Positions 16,448 to 25,415 of a stretch of DNA of 64,000 nt are shown piece by piece. Within the stretch, counting starts at the first letter, position 1, and every line of letters starts with the position of its first letter. A program made the position numbers and the translations under genes. The stretch lies in contig JBCCOK010000017.1 in NCBI GenBank assembly GCA_039025395.1, forward strand, positions 17,324 to 81,323, read 5' to 3'. The DNA comes from Hoeflea_A sp039025395 (GTDB lineage: Bacteria > Pseudomonadota > Alphaproteobacteria > Rhizobiales > Rhizobiaceae). A model generated the notes under the pieces. That model ran no database searches. It was not told where the DNA came from and saw only the letters and a list, made by a program, of their open reading frames with translations.

Positions 16448-17455
16448 ATGATTTTACGCAATAGTGTTGCCGGCATTGCGTTGGCGCTTGCTGCCTTGAT
16501 TGCAACATTAGCCAGTGCGTCTGCCCAGATCCACAAGGGTGAAACCGCCGGCGTCGGCGACCCCGTACACACGATGTTCGTTGCTTTTGTTAACCAGGCT
16601 GGAAAGGCCGGTGTCGACATACAGGTCAATGCGGGGCAGACCCTGACCAAATCCATGCTGAAGGGCGCAAAGGGCGAGATCGACTTCTTTTCATCTGTGC
16701 CGTCGCTTGCCAATCTGATGGCCGGTCAGCAGCGCATGTACCAGAACATTGACGACGCGCCGGAGCTTTCCAAGAACCTGCGCGCCATTCTCGGTTTCAA
16801 AGCAGGTGCCTATCACCCGGTCACCCTGGCCGGCTCCGGCGTCGAGACGTGGGAGGACATAAAGGGGAAGACAGTTTTCACCGGTCCGCCAGCCGGCTCG
16901 GCATCGGCAACGTCAGAAGCGCTTATCAAGATCATTACCGGCTATGAGGCCGGCAAGGATTACAATGCGGTACGGCTGAGCTGGGGCGAAGGATACGCCG
17001 CATTGGCCGACGGCAAGATAGACATGATGGTTCGGCCTGCCGAAATCGGTTCGGCAAACATCGAGCAATTTGGATTGTCAGGTGAGTTTCGGGTTCTCTC
17101 GATCCCTGACGAAGTGCTGGAAGCCGAAGCCATGCAGGCGCTTTTCGGCCGTCCCGGTCGCGGCATGACCGTTTTTGATGGCGATACCTACAAGGGGCAA
17201 TTGACCGAAGGCGATATCAATGCGCTGGGCTTCTTTCAGTTTGTCGGAACCCACGAAGGTGTCCCGGAAGACACGGTATACCGGGCGACGAAAGCTTTCT
17301 GGGACAATATTGGCGAGGTTCAGGCGACTGCGTTCTTTCTGAAAGACGTGAACAAGGATAGCGCCTTTACATCGATCAATGTGCCGCTTCATCCGGGTGC
17401 GCTGCGCTATTATGAGGAGGCAGGTTTCGACATTCCAGACGACCTGCGCCCTTAG
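16448..17455 (+). CDS. TAXI family TRAP substrate-binding protein (cassette B)
   Basis: Periplasmic ligand-binding partner of the fused permease that follows. The 335-residue precursor begins with a signal peptide (MILRNSVAGIALALAALIA..., cleavage near ASA-Q). The mature region has AGQTLTKSMLKGAKGEIDF, FTGPPAGSASATSEALIK and the C-terminal LHPGALRYYEEAGF found in related form in the cassette A protein. ATG 16448 is preceded by GGGAGGAG with ideal spacing; the longer in-frame start at 16301 lies inside the LysR gene. Overall similarity to the first TAXI protein looks modest, so the ligands may differ. Confidence 0.9.
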   Translation: MILRNSVAGIALALAALIATLASASAQIHKGETAGVGDPVHTMFVAFVNQAGKAGVDIQVNAGQTLTKSMLKGAKGEIDFFSSVPSLANLMAGQQRMYQNIDDAPELSKNLRAILGFKAGAYHPVTLAGSGVETWEDIKGKTVFTGPPAGSASATSEALIKIITGYEAGKDYNAVRLSWGEGYAALADGKIDMMVRPAEIGSANIEQFGLSGEFRVLSIPDEVLEAEAMQALFGRPGRGMTVFDGDTYKGQLTEGDINALGFFQFVGTHEGVPEDTVYRATKAFWDNIGEVQATAFFLKDVNKDSAFTSINVPLHPGALRYYEEAGFDIPDDLRP

Positions 17456-17521
17456 CCTCTATTTGGGCTTTGGTCTTGCCTGTGGGCGAGCGGATAGCAC
17501 ATGAAATTGTTGGAGAGTGCG

Positions 17522-19447
17522 ATGTCTGACAGGATGGGTCTGTCCAGTGGCGTCTCGCATGTGTTCTTCACGGCATTCGTGCTCGCCTGCGCGGCGCTTG
17601 GAGGCATAGCGGTCTATAGCTCCGGTATCGGGCTTCTTGATCCGAAGCTGCACCGGGCGGCTGGTTTCGCGCTGGCCCTTGTCGTCGGCGTCTCGGTTTC
17701 ACGGAGAAGCCGCGAGCAGAGTTCCAGTGAAAACCCGCTTCCGGCGGTCTTGCATCTGGTGATCGATGTCGGACTGATTGCCATAGGTGTTTGGGCAATA
17801 TGGTCATTCTATTTCGTGCAGACGGAAATGGAGACGGCGCTTTACGATGTTACGCGGCGCGATGCATGGCCGGCGCTGGCAGGTCTAATTGTCTTCCTCG
17901 AGCTATGCAGGCGCCTCTGGGGCTGGGGCCTGTTCACGGTTGGAACGCTAGCTGTGATTTATCTTCTGTTTGGCGCCGGAATGCCAGGTATCCTGGCACA
18001 TACCGGGTTTTCACTGACAGAAGTGGCGGAGGCGCTGTGGTACAACACCAACAAGGGCGTTTTCGGGTCTATCACCAATATTGTCCTGTCCACGGTGTTC
18101 ATATTCATTATCTTCGGAACGCTATTGGAGGGCACAGGCGCGGGTGCAACACTGCTGAAATTCGCCTTCCTCGCCACTCGACGGACACGCGGCGGTCCCG
18201 CGCATGCGGCCATTCTGGCATCGTCCATGTTCGGCACAATGTCCGGCTCGACGGTCGCCAATATTGTCGGTACCGGCACCTTCACTATCCCGATGATCAA
18301 GAAACGCGGTTTCTCTCCGACTTTCGCGGCCGGAATAGAGGCCACGGCGTCCTCGGGCGGCCAGATCATGCCGCCCATCATGGGGGCGGCGGCGCTCGTC
18401 ATGGCAGACCTGACAGGTGTGGGCTATCTGAACGTTATCGTGGCGGCTCTGCTGCCTGCGCTTTTCTACTATTTCAGTCTTTTTTCAGCAGTCACGGTCG
18501 AGGCGCGCCGCCAGGGTATCGAGGTCAAACCGCTGACAATGGATGACAGGATCACCCGCGTCGACATGATCAACTCGGTGTTGTTCATCGGCCCGATCTT
18601 AACGGTCATCCTTTCGCTGATTTCGGGCCTTTCCACATCGAAAGCCGGATTTTACGCTGTGGTGGTTTTGCTCGTGCTGTCCGTCATCAATCCGGAGGTA
18701 AGGCGCAATCCGAAGCGCGTCTGGAACTCCTTTGTGGAAGGATCAAAGTCGGGGGCGACCTTGCTCATCGCAATCGCCGCCATCGGCATCCTCGTCGGCT
18801 CGCTCGATTCCACCGGTCTCGGTTTGAAACTTGCCAATGTGATCGCCTCGGTACGCGGCGAGAGCCTGTTTTCAGCGCTCGTCGTTGCCATGGTCGGCGC
18901 GTTGATACTCGGCATGGGTATGCCCACCCTGCCTGCCTACCTGATCATCATTCTTGTCATGGGTCCGGCGATACAGGCACTTGGGGTTTCGATGCTGACC
19001 GCTCACATGTTTGTATTCTACTACGGCGTTGCCTCGTCGCTCACCCCTCCGGTCGCCATTGCGGCCTATGCGGCAGCGCCGATCGCGAAGTCAAATCCGC
19101 TGATGACGGCCTTGATGTCGTTCCGGCTCGGCATGGCGAAGTTCATCATTCCTTTCATATTCGCGTTCTATCCTTCTATCCTCATTGTCGAGCAGTTCCA
19201 CCTGCTTCCATTCTTGTGGATCATTGTCCGCACCTGTTTTTGCATCTGGCTCTTCTCATCTGCCTTGTCCGGCTTTGACAGAGGCAGATTGACGGTTGCC
19301 GAGATCGTTTTGCGGTTTTTGGCGGCTTTTGCGATGCTCTCCGTTGACCCGGTCACCTATGTTCCTGCGCTCGCTGTGGGGATAGCGCTGATCCTGTATG
19401 ATCTACGCCGCATTCGCGTAAGCGAGCCGGCAGGGACGGCACCTTGA
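17522..19447 (+). CDS. TAXI-type TRAP transporter fused permease (cassette B)
   Basis: Second fused TRAP permease of the window, 641 residues with many membrane segments. The signature blocks GTMSGSTVANIVGTG, EATASSGGQIMPPIMG and LGMGMPTLPAYL mark the large subunit of the TAXI branch, and the first 170 or so residues correspond to the small-subunit part. ATG 17522 has GGAGAG just upstream; ATG 17501 would add seven residues. The stop overlaps the sulfatase ATG (TGATG). Same architecture as 5903-7987, but the order of genes differs: here binding protein, permease, sulfatase. Confidence 0.9.
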   Translation: MSDRMGLSSGVSHVFFTAFVLACAALGGIAVYSSGIGLLDPKLHRAAGFALALVVGVSVSRRSREQSSSENPLPAVLHLVIDVGLIAIGVWAIWSFYFVQTEMETALYDVTRRDAWPALAGLIVFLELCRRLWGWGLFTVGTLAVIYLLFGAGMPGILAHTGFSLTEVAEALWYNTNKGVFGSITNIVLSTVFIFIIFGTLLEGTGAGATLLKFAFLATRRTRGGPAHAAILASSMFGTMSGSTVANIVGTGTFTIPMIKKRGFSPTFAAGIEATASSGGQIMPPIMGAAALVMADLTGVGYLNVIVAALLPALFYYFSLFSAVTVEARRQGIEVKPLTMDDRITRVDMINSVLFIGPILTVILSLISGLSTSKAGFYAVVVLLVLSVINPEVRRNPKRVWNSFVEGSKSGATLLIAIAAIGILVGSLDSTGLGLKLANVIASVRGESLFSALVVAMVGALILGMGMPTLPAYLIIILVMGPAIQALGVSMLTAHMFVFYYGVASSLTPPVAIAAYAAAPIAKSNPLMTALMSFRLGMAKFIIPFIFAFYPSILIVEQFHLLPFLWIIVRTCFCIWLFSSALSGFDRGRLTVAEIVLRFLAAFAMLSVDPVTYVPALAVGIALILYDLRRIRVSEPAGTAP

Positions 19448-21018
19448 TGGAAGACAAACCAAACTTTCTTTTCATCATCACGGATCAGCATCGCGCAGAT
19501 CACCTCGGCTGTTATGGCAACAGCGTGTTGCAAACGCCGAACATCGATACAATTGCCGGAAATGGAGCGCTGTGGAACAGGTTTTACGTCGCCAATCCGA
19601 TCTGCATGCCCAACAGGGCATCCATTATGACGGGCCGCATGAGTTCGGTTCACGGCGCGCGGCACAACGGGATACCGTTGTCAAAGGATCATACGACATT
19701 CGTAGAGCTGCTGCGCGATGCCGGATACCGAACCGGCCTGATCGGAAAATCTCATCTTCAGAGTTTCACGGGCATGCCCGCAACGAAGAGATTTGAAGCG
19801 GTCGAAGGCAGGCATACACCTTCGTTGGGGCTGCGCGATGCCATCAAGAACAATCGGCATTCATCCGAATATGATCTGGAGATCGTTCCAAGATGGGATC
19901 GCCCGATTGCGGAACGCTTGAATGGCGAGTTTTACGGTTTTGAACATGTCGAGATTGCTGCAGACCATGCCGATCGGGCCTCCGGGGACTATCTTTTGTG
20001 GGCGCGCTCGCAGCGGTCCGATTTTGATAGTCTTGTTGGACCAGAAAACGCGCTGCCCGACAATCGTATCAAGGCCCCGCAAGCTTGGCGTACAGCCGTT
20101 CCGGAAGAATTGTATTCCACCAGCTGGATTGCAGACCGGGCGGAAAACTGGATCGTCAACCGGGCAGGGGAGAGGTCGCCGTTCTTTCTGCAGATGTCGT
20201 TTCCCGATCCGCATCATCCATTTACCCCGCCTGGCCGTTACTGGGATATGTACGATCCGTCGCAGATTGAACTTCCGGCATCGTTCGGCAAAGGCGATCT
20301 ACCACCGTTAAAGGCTATGCGTGCGGCCCTTGCGCAAGGACATGACACACGCGACAGCCAGGATCCATTTGCGGTTTCTGAAAGAGAGGCCCGGGAGATC
20401 ATCGCCCTGACCTACGGTATGATTACCATGATCGATGACGCTATCGGCCGAGTCTTGAAGCGTCTCAATGACCTCGGGCTTGCGGAAAACACGATTGTTA
20501 TCTTCACCGCCGACCACGGCGACTATATGGGCGATCACGGCCTTATGCTCAAATTGCTTTTGCATTATCAAAGCATCATTCGAGTGCCGTTTATCTGGCA
20601 TGATCCGTCGGAACCGCTGGTCCGAGGCGTACGCAACGATCTTGCTTCTTCGATCGACATATCAGCGACTATTCTTGCCCGGGCAGGCATTCAGCCCTTT
20701 AACGGGCTGCAGGGGCGAGACCTTCTTTCCACCAAACCGCCGCCAGCGGTGATCGTTGAAGAAGACAGTCAAAGATCCATGACCGGTTTTGATCGACCGC
20801 AAAGGGTTCGTACAATCGTTACGGATCGCTATCGCATGTCGCTCCGGGAGGGCGAAGACTGGAGTGAATTGTACGATTTGCAAAACGATCCTGACGAGGT
20901 AACCAACCTATACGGTGCTTCCGCCAGAATGCCAGTTCAGCATCAGCTGACCGAAACCATGCTTCGGCGCCTGATCGAATTGCAGGATCGCTCACCATTG
21001 CCGGCTTACCGCGCGTGA
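19447..21018 (+). CDS. Type I (formylglycine) sulfatase, CxPxR type
   Basis: Sulfate ester hydrolase of the alkaline phosphatase fold, 523 residues. Metal ligands D13-Q14 (ITDQHRADHLGCYGN), the modification motif C53-M-P-N-R57 with ASIMTG, and the second metal site FTADHGDYMGDHG are all present, so it should be active if a formylglycine-generating enzyme exists elsewhere in the genome. There is no signal peptide, so it is probably cytoplasmic and acts after TRAP import. ATG 19447 shares a base with the permease stop; an in-frame TTG three bases upstream is less likely. The active-site motif differs from the cassette A enzyme, and the two are distant paralogues. Confidence 0.9.
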   Translation: MEDKPNFLFIITDQHRADHLGCYGNSVLQTPNIDTIAGNGALWNRFYVANPICMPNRASIMTGRMSSVHGARHNGIPLSKDHTTFVELLRDAGYRTGLIGKSHLQSFTGMPATKRFEAVEGRHTPSLGLRDAIKNNRHSSEYDLEIVPRWDRPIAERLNGEFYGFEHVEIAADHADRASGDYLLWARSQRSDFDSLVGPENALPDNRIKAPQAWRTAVPEELYSTSWIADRAENWIVNRAGERSPFFLQMSFPDPHHPFTPPGRYWDMYDPSQIELPASFGKGDLPPLKAMRAALAQGHDTRDSQDPFAVSEREAREIIALTYGMITMIDDAIGRVLKRLNDLGLAENTIVIFTADHGDYMGDHGLMLKLLLHYQSIIRVPFIWHDPSEPLVRGVRNDLASSIDISATILARAGIQPFNGLQGRDLLSTKPPPAVIVEEDSQRSMTGFDRPQRVRTIVTDRYRMSLREGEDWSELYDLQNDPDEVTNLYGASARMPVQHQLTETMLRRLIELQDRSPLPAYRA

Positions 21019-21239
21019 GAAGTCAGACCGATTTGATCGCCTTCCGACGTTTGGGTCCGGCTCAATGCGTGGAAACCGTTGAACGAACTTGAGCCTCAAT
21101 CAGGTCACAGGCCGTATTGTGATTGTCATGTGCTTGACGGATTTGAAGTTCATTTCAGAGAGAGCTACAGTTTACGCAACAACATCACGTTGACCGCATT
21201 TGTGAGGCGGCGGATCGATTTACGAACGGGATTGACGAT

Positions 21240-22196
21240 ATGCCTGAAGACCTCCATCCGCAAATGCAGGCCTTCATAGATACGCTTGACAAGCTCGGTA
21301 TTCCGAAGGTCCAGGCTATGTCCACCGATGCGGCCCGGGCATTGAGTGAGTCACTCGCGGCGGCACGCAATGAGGATTATCCGCCTCCGGATGTCATGGA
21401 GGTTGAAAACGCATCGACCGGCGCGGGCTACAGCCATGTACCGGTGCGGATTTACCGGACAGCAGCGCAAGACAACGCGCCTGTGATCGTCTTCTACCAT
21501 GGGGGCGGCCATGTCGTCGGAAGTCTGGACAGCTACGATACGGCAACCCGTTTTCTTGCCCTGAAAGCCGGCTGTACGGTTGTATCGGTTGATTACCGCA
21601 TGGCGCCGGAACATCCTTTTCCGGCCGCGCCTGAGGATTGTTACGACGCAACCCGATGGGTCGCTGACCATGCTGCTGAACTGCGCGTTGACACTTCTCG
21701 GCTCGCCGTTTGCGGTGACAGCGCGGGCGCCAATCTTGCGGCTGTGGTCGCGCTGATGAACAAAGAGAACGGCGCCATAGATATATCCGCGCAAGTGCTG
21801 ATCTACCCCGTGATTGACTACCGGGGCGGCACCGCGTCCTATGACCGCTACGGCAAGGGATATGGCGTGCTCGAAACGGAAGGGGTGAAGTGGTTCATGG
21901 ACCGGTACCTGCCTGATCCCGCGATGCGGGACGACTGGCGGGCCTGCCCGAAAAATGCCCCTTCTCTTGCAGGCTTGCCGCCGACGCTGATGCTTACCGC
22001 GACGTGCGACCTGCTGCATGACGAGTGCATTGACTACATGAACCAGTTGAAAGGTGCCAGTGTTGCGGTGGAACATGCCGAGTTCCCGGGCATGGTTCAC
22101 GGGTTCTTCAGTTATCTTGGACTGGTCGATGACGCGGCCCGCGCCCATGAGACAATTGCCGGTTATCTGCACAGGATTTGGGCGGACCGTAGCTAA
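21240..22196 (+). CDS. Alpha/beta hydrolase, HSL/Aes-type esterase
   Basis: Carboxylesterase of the hormone-sensitive-lipase family, 318 residues. The oxyanion motif YHGGGHVVGS, nucleophile elbow GDSAGAN, acid ATCDLLHDE and His GMVHGFFS form a complete set. There is no signal peptide. It follows the cassette B sulfatase after a 221-base gap that has no gene I can support, so it may have its own promoter. It could hydrolyse an acyl or lactone group of the desulfated product, but this is only suggested by position. Confidence 0.88.
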   Translation: MPEDLHPQMQAFIDTLDKLGIPKVQAMSTDAARALSESLAAARNEDYPPPDVMEVENASTGAGYSHVPVRIYRTAAQDNAPVIVFYHGGGHVVGSLDSYDTATRFLALKAGCTVVSVDYRMAPEHPFPAAPEDCYDATRWVADHAAELRVDTSRLAVCGDSAGANLAAVVALMNKENGAIDISAQVLIYPVIDYRGGTASYDRYGKGYGVLETEGVKWFMDRYLPDPAMRDDWRACPKNAPSLAGLPPTLMLTATCDLLHDECIDYMNQLKGASVAVEHAEFPGMVHGFFSYLGLVDDAARAHETIAGYLHRIWADRS

Positions 22197-22336
22197 GACC
22201 GTGGTCAAATCCACGGCCACCGATATTTCGAGCGATTCTCATTGCAAATACCAAGTTATCTGAGGCGTTGCGGGTTGCCTGCTTGCGCCGGCGGCTGCTA
22301 CCACCGCCGCCGAAAGAATGGACGGGATGAAGCGCG

Positions 22337-23044
22337 ATGCAACTGAAGGACAAGGTCGCCATTGTAACAGGCGGAAGCGACGGTATCGGCAGGCAGATTT
22401 GCCTGAAACTCGCCGAACAAGGATGTCGGCTCGGCATTGTGGGTCGCAACGAAGCGCGATTGCAGAGTGTTATTGAAGAAACGAGCGCACTTGGAGCAGC
22501 CGAGGCACGCGCCTACGCGTGCGATTTGACGGATAGCACCGCAATCGATCAGGCCGCCGGTTCCATGGTTTCGGACTTTGGCCGCGTCGACATTCTGATC
22601 AACAATGCCGGTATCTGGCACAAGACCGGGCCGCTCGATACGATCGACGGGCCATTGCTTATCGCAACGGTGCAGACCAACCTGACGGCTCTCATGCAGC
22701 TCACGCGCGGGCTGCTGCCAACGATGAGAGAGCAGAAGGAAGCTGCGATCCTCAATGTTGCGTCGAAGTCGGGGGTCGTGGCGCAAGCAGGGCAATCCGT
22801 TTACACCGCCACAAAATACGGCGTGCGCGGATTTACCGATGTTCTCAAACTTGAAGAAAAGGAGAACGGTGTGCGGGTCGCCGGCCTTTATCAGAGCGGA
22901 ACAAACACGCAAATGTTCGCCAAGGCGGGCGAGGATGTTCCCAATGAGATCTTCACCGAGCCGGATGATCTTGCCGATGTTGTGGTGTTTATGTTGTCGC
23001 GGCCGCGGAAGCTTTGGATGCACGAGGTAAGGGTCGAAACCTGA
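22337..23044 (+). CDS. SDR family NAD(P)-dependent oxidoreductase
   Basis: 235-residue short-chain dehydrogenase with GGSDGIG near the N-terminus, NNAGIW, and the active-site YTATK Tyr-Lys pair. It lies 140 bases after the esterase gene in the same direction and is probably the last gene of cassette B. A GC-rich hairpin 61 bases after the stop fits an operon end. Each cassette thus includes an SDR, although the two are not close relatives (this one is a classical short FabG/YdfG-like type). Confidence 0.86.
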   Translation: MQLKDKVAIVTGGSDGIGRQICLKLAEQGCRLGIVGRNEARLQSVIEETSALGAAEARAYACDLTDSTAIDQAAGSMVSDFGRVDILINNAGIWHKTGPLDTIDGPLLIATVQTNLTALMQLTRGLLPTMREQKEAAILNVASKSGVVAQAGQSVYTATKYGVRGFTDVLKLEEKENGVRVAGLYQSGTNTQMFAKAGEDVPNEIFTEPDDLADVVVFMLSRPRKLWMHEVRVET

Positions 23045-23104
23045 TCCCGGCTATCCTTTGGCAAATATGTCCTCGCTGCCAGATACGAAAGAGGCTCGCC
23101 AGCC

Positions 23105-23131
23105 CGCGCGCGCACCGAGGCGCGCGCGTTT
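23105..23131 (+). terminator. GC-rich hairpin terminator candidate after cassette B
   Basis: CGCGCGCGC (23105-23113) pairs perfectly with GCGCGCGCG (23120-23128) around a six-base loop, followed by TTT. It lies between the SDR stop and the convergent DUF3096 gene, the expected place for a terminator. The short T tract makes it an imperfect match to the standard form. Confidence 0.6.
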
Positions 23132-23193
23132 CCGGCCAAAGCAAGAAAGCCGGCCTGAGCTGAGGAACCTCTCTTTCTTGGCAAGTCGCCCTC

Positions 23194-23349
23194 TCAGCTA
23201 CCGCCGAAAATATTCGGCCAGAGTCCCAAAACGCCGAACAGGATCAGAAAGAAGGCGATCACATAGTTGAGCAGGTTCGGGAAGATCAGAATGAGGATGC
23301 CGGCAATCAGGGCGATCAACGGTTGCACCGTACCGATAGTGATTTGCAT
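23194..23349 (-). CDS. DUF3096 family small membrane protein
   Basis: 51-residue peptide starting MQITIGTVQPLIALIAGILI and ending GLWPNIFGGS, with two closely spaced hydrophobic helices (about 8-25 and 29-46). It matches the size and pattern of DUF3096 proteins, small inner-membrane proteins of unknown function. ATG 23349 has AGGGAT upstream. A longer in-frame reading from 23472 adds residues that are not hydrophobic or conserved-looking. Function unknown. Confidence 0.82.
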   Translation of the reverse strand: MQITIGTVQPLIALIAGILILIFPNLLNYVIAFFLILFGVLGLWPNIFGGS

Positions 23350-23531
23350 GACTTTATCCCTTGGTTTGAACCGCGTTCGACGGTGAGGCAATGCTAGCCG
23401 CGACCGCTGATTCGGAAAACCGCTGTTAGCCAGCGATACCCAGAAATCTCCATTGGTCATCATGTGCAACAAGACGCTTGGCTCGTTTCAAACCCCACGC
23501 TGTTCGGCCCCGGAACGTGCGCCATACCGGT

Positions 23532-25415
23532 TCAGTCTTCGATCCGCAAATCCAGTTCTTTGAGAAGGTCGTCGGCCAGGCTTTCCGGTGAACCGCTCTG
23601 TGTTTGCAGCCTGAATTCCGGCTTGTCTGGCGGTTCGTAGGGGCTGTCTATGCCTGTAAAGTTAGGCAACTGACCATGTCTTGCCTTGCGGTAGAGGCCC
23701 TTCGGATCGCGCTCTTCGGCAATCTCCAGCGGCGTGTCGACAAAAATCTCGATGAATTCCCGCTCTTCGAACAATTCCCGGGCCATTCGGCGCTCCGCAC
23801 GGAAGGGTGAGATAAAGGCGGTCATAACGACAAGCCCGGCGTCAACCATCAGCTTTGCAACTTCAGCAATACGGCGAATGTTCTCAACCCGGTCCGCATC
23901 TGTGAAGCCAAGATCCCTGTTCAGGCCGAGACGGACGTTGTCACCGTCCAGAATGTAAGTACGGAAGCCCTGACGGTGCAACTTGCGCTCCAGTGCATTG
24001 GCGATCGTCGACTTTCCGGAACCGCTGAGGCCGGTGAACCAAAGGACGCGGCCGGCATGGCCGTTCAGCTTGGCGCGCTCCTTCTTGTTTACCGTTACGG
24101 CCTGGCGGTGCACATTGCTGGCACGGCGCAGGGCAAACTTGATCATACCTGCCGCCACCGTCTGCCTGCTCTGGCGGTCAATGAGGACGAACGACCCCAT
24201 TGGAGCACAGTCCGCGAAAGGTTCGAATGCTACAGGCCTGTCGGCCGACAGCTTCACCACCGCAATATCGTTCAGTTCGAGTGAACGACCCGGTGTTTCC
24301 TCAAAGGTGTTGACGTTGTAGGTGTGGCGAATTTCGGAAATCGACGCATTGACGGTCGTCGCGCCCGTCTTGAGCCAGTAGGTGCGGCCATGAAAGCCGC
24401 TCTCCTTGTCCATCCAGACGATGTTGGCCTCGAACTGATCCGAGATTTCGCAGGGGTCTTTCGCCTCCACGAGCACGTCTCCACGTGACACGTCGACCTC
24501 GCGATCAAGCGTCAGGGTTACCGACTGGTCGGCCTGGGCGCTGGACATTTCAGAGGCGCCGAAAACGATTTTGTCTACATGAGCGGTCTCACCCGAAGGC
24601 AGAATACGTACCTCGTCTCCGGGTGCGATCGTTCCGGCAACGACAGTTCCGGCATAGCCGCGAAATTCCTGGTTCGGCCGATTGACCCACTGAACGGGCA
24701 TGCGGAACCCGTGTTTGACGAGTGCCGTTCGCGTATCGACGACGCCGAGAAATCCGAGCAGGGTTGGACCATGATACCAACTCGTCTCCAGAGAACGGTG
24801 AACGACGTTATCGCCGTGCTTTGCCGAAAGTGGTATCGGCGTCACCGTTTCAAAGGCGATATGGTCGCTCAACTGGGAATAGGCATCCACAATCTCGTCG
24901 AAAACGCCTTGGTCGTAGTCGACAAGGTCCATCTTGTTGACAGCAAGCACGACATGGCGAATTCCCAGAAGATGGGCAATGAATGAATGCCTGCGCGTCT
25001 GTTCCAGAATGCCCTTGCGTGCATCGACCAGAATGACGGCAACGTCTGCAGTAGAGGCGCCGGTCACCATATTGCGGGTGTATTGTTCATGGCCGGGTGA
25101 GTCGGCGACAATGAACTTCCGTTGATCCGTGGCGAAGAAGCGGTAGGCGACATCGATGGTAATGCCCTGTTCGCGCTCAGCGCTGAGGCCGTCGACCAGC
25201 AACGCGAAATCAATGTCTTCGCCTTGGGTGCCGATTTTCGAAGAGATGGCTTCAAGTTCCGACAGTTGATCATCGAGGATCATCTGCGATTCGTAGAGCA
25301 TACGGCCAATCAGCGAGGATTTACCGTCATCGACACTGCCGCAAGTTATGAAACGAAGGGTTTCCAGGCTTTCCTGTTCACCAAGGTAGGCTTCAATCTG
25401 CTCGTGAGCGGTCAT
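23532..25415 (-). CDS. cysNC: Sulfate adenylyltransferase large subunit fused to APS kinase (CysN-CysC, NodQ type)
   Basis: Makes APS from sulfate with CysD (GTP-driven) and then phosphorylates it to PAPS. In the 627-residue protein the N-terminal GTPase shows GSVDDGKSS near 27-35, DSPGHEQY and NKMDLV, followed by the two beta-barrel domains. The C-terminal APS kinase begins near WFTGLSGSGKST and contains DGDNVRLGLNRDLGF. The start codon shares one base with the cysD stop (TGATG). Fusion to CysC points to PAPS production for sulfotransferases, as for NodPQ, rather than direct APS reduction. No cysH or sulfotransferase is seen nearby. The neighbouring gmd-fcl-manC genes suggest a sulfated fucose-containing polymer, by inference. 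Confidence 0.95.
   Translation of the reverse strand: MTAHEQIEAYLGEQESLETLRFITCGSVDDGKSSLIGRMLYESQMILDDQLSELEAISSKIGTQGEDIDFALLVDGLSAEREQGITIDVAYRFFATDQRKFIVADSPGHEQYTRNMVTGASTADVAVILVDARKGILEQTRRHSFIAHLLGIRHVVLAVNKMDLVDYDQGVFDEIVDAYSQLSDHIAFETVTPIPLSAKHGDNVVHRSLETSWYHGPTLLGFLGVVDTRTALVKHGFRMPVQWVNRPNQEFRGYAGTVVAGTIAPGDEVRILPSGETAHVDKIVFGASEMSSAQADQSVTLTLDREVDVSRGDVLVEAKDPCEISDQFEANIVWMDKESGFHGRTYWLKTGATTVNASISEIRHTYNVNTFEETPGRSLELNDIAVVKLSADRPVAFEPFADCAPMGSFVLIDRQSRQTVAAGMIKFALRRASNVHRQAVTVNKKERAKLNGHAGRVLWFTGLSGSGKSTIANALERKLHRQGFRTYILDGDNVRLGLNRDLGFTDADRVENIRRIAEVAKLMVDAGLVVMTAFISPFRAERRMARELFEEREFIEIFVDTPLEIAEERDPKGLYRKARHGQLPNFTGIDSPYEPPDKPEFRLQTQSGSPESLADDLLKELDLRIED

Noticed and set aside
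21079..21279. 66-codon frame between sulfatase B and the esterase
   Set aside because: No ribosome-binding site, no motif, and it runs into the esterase start in another frame.
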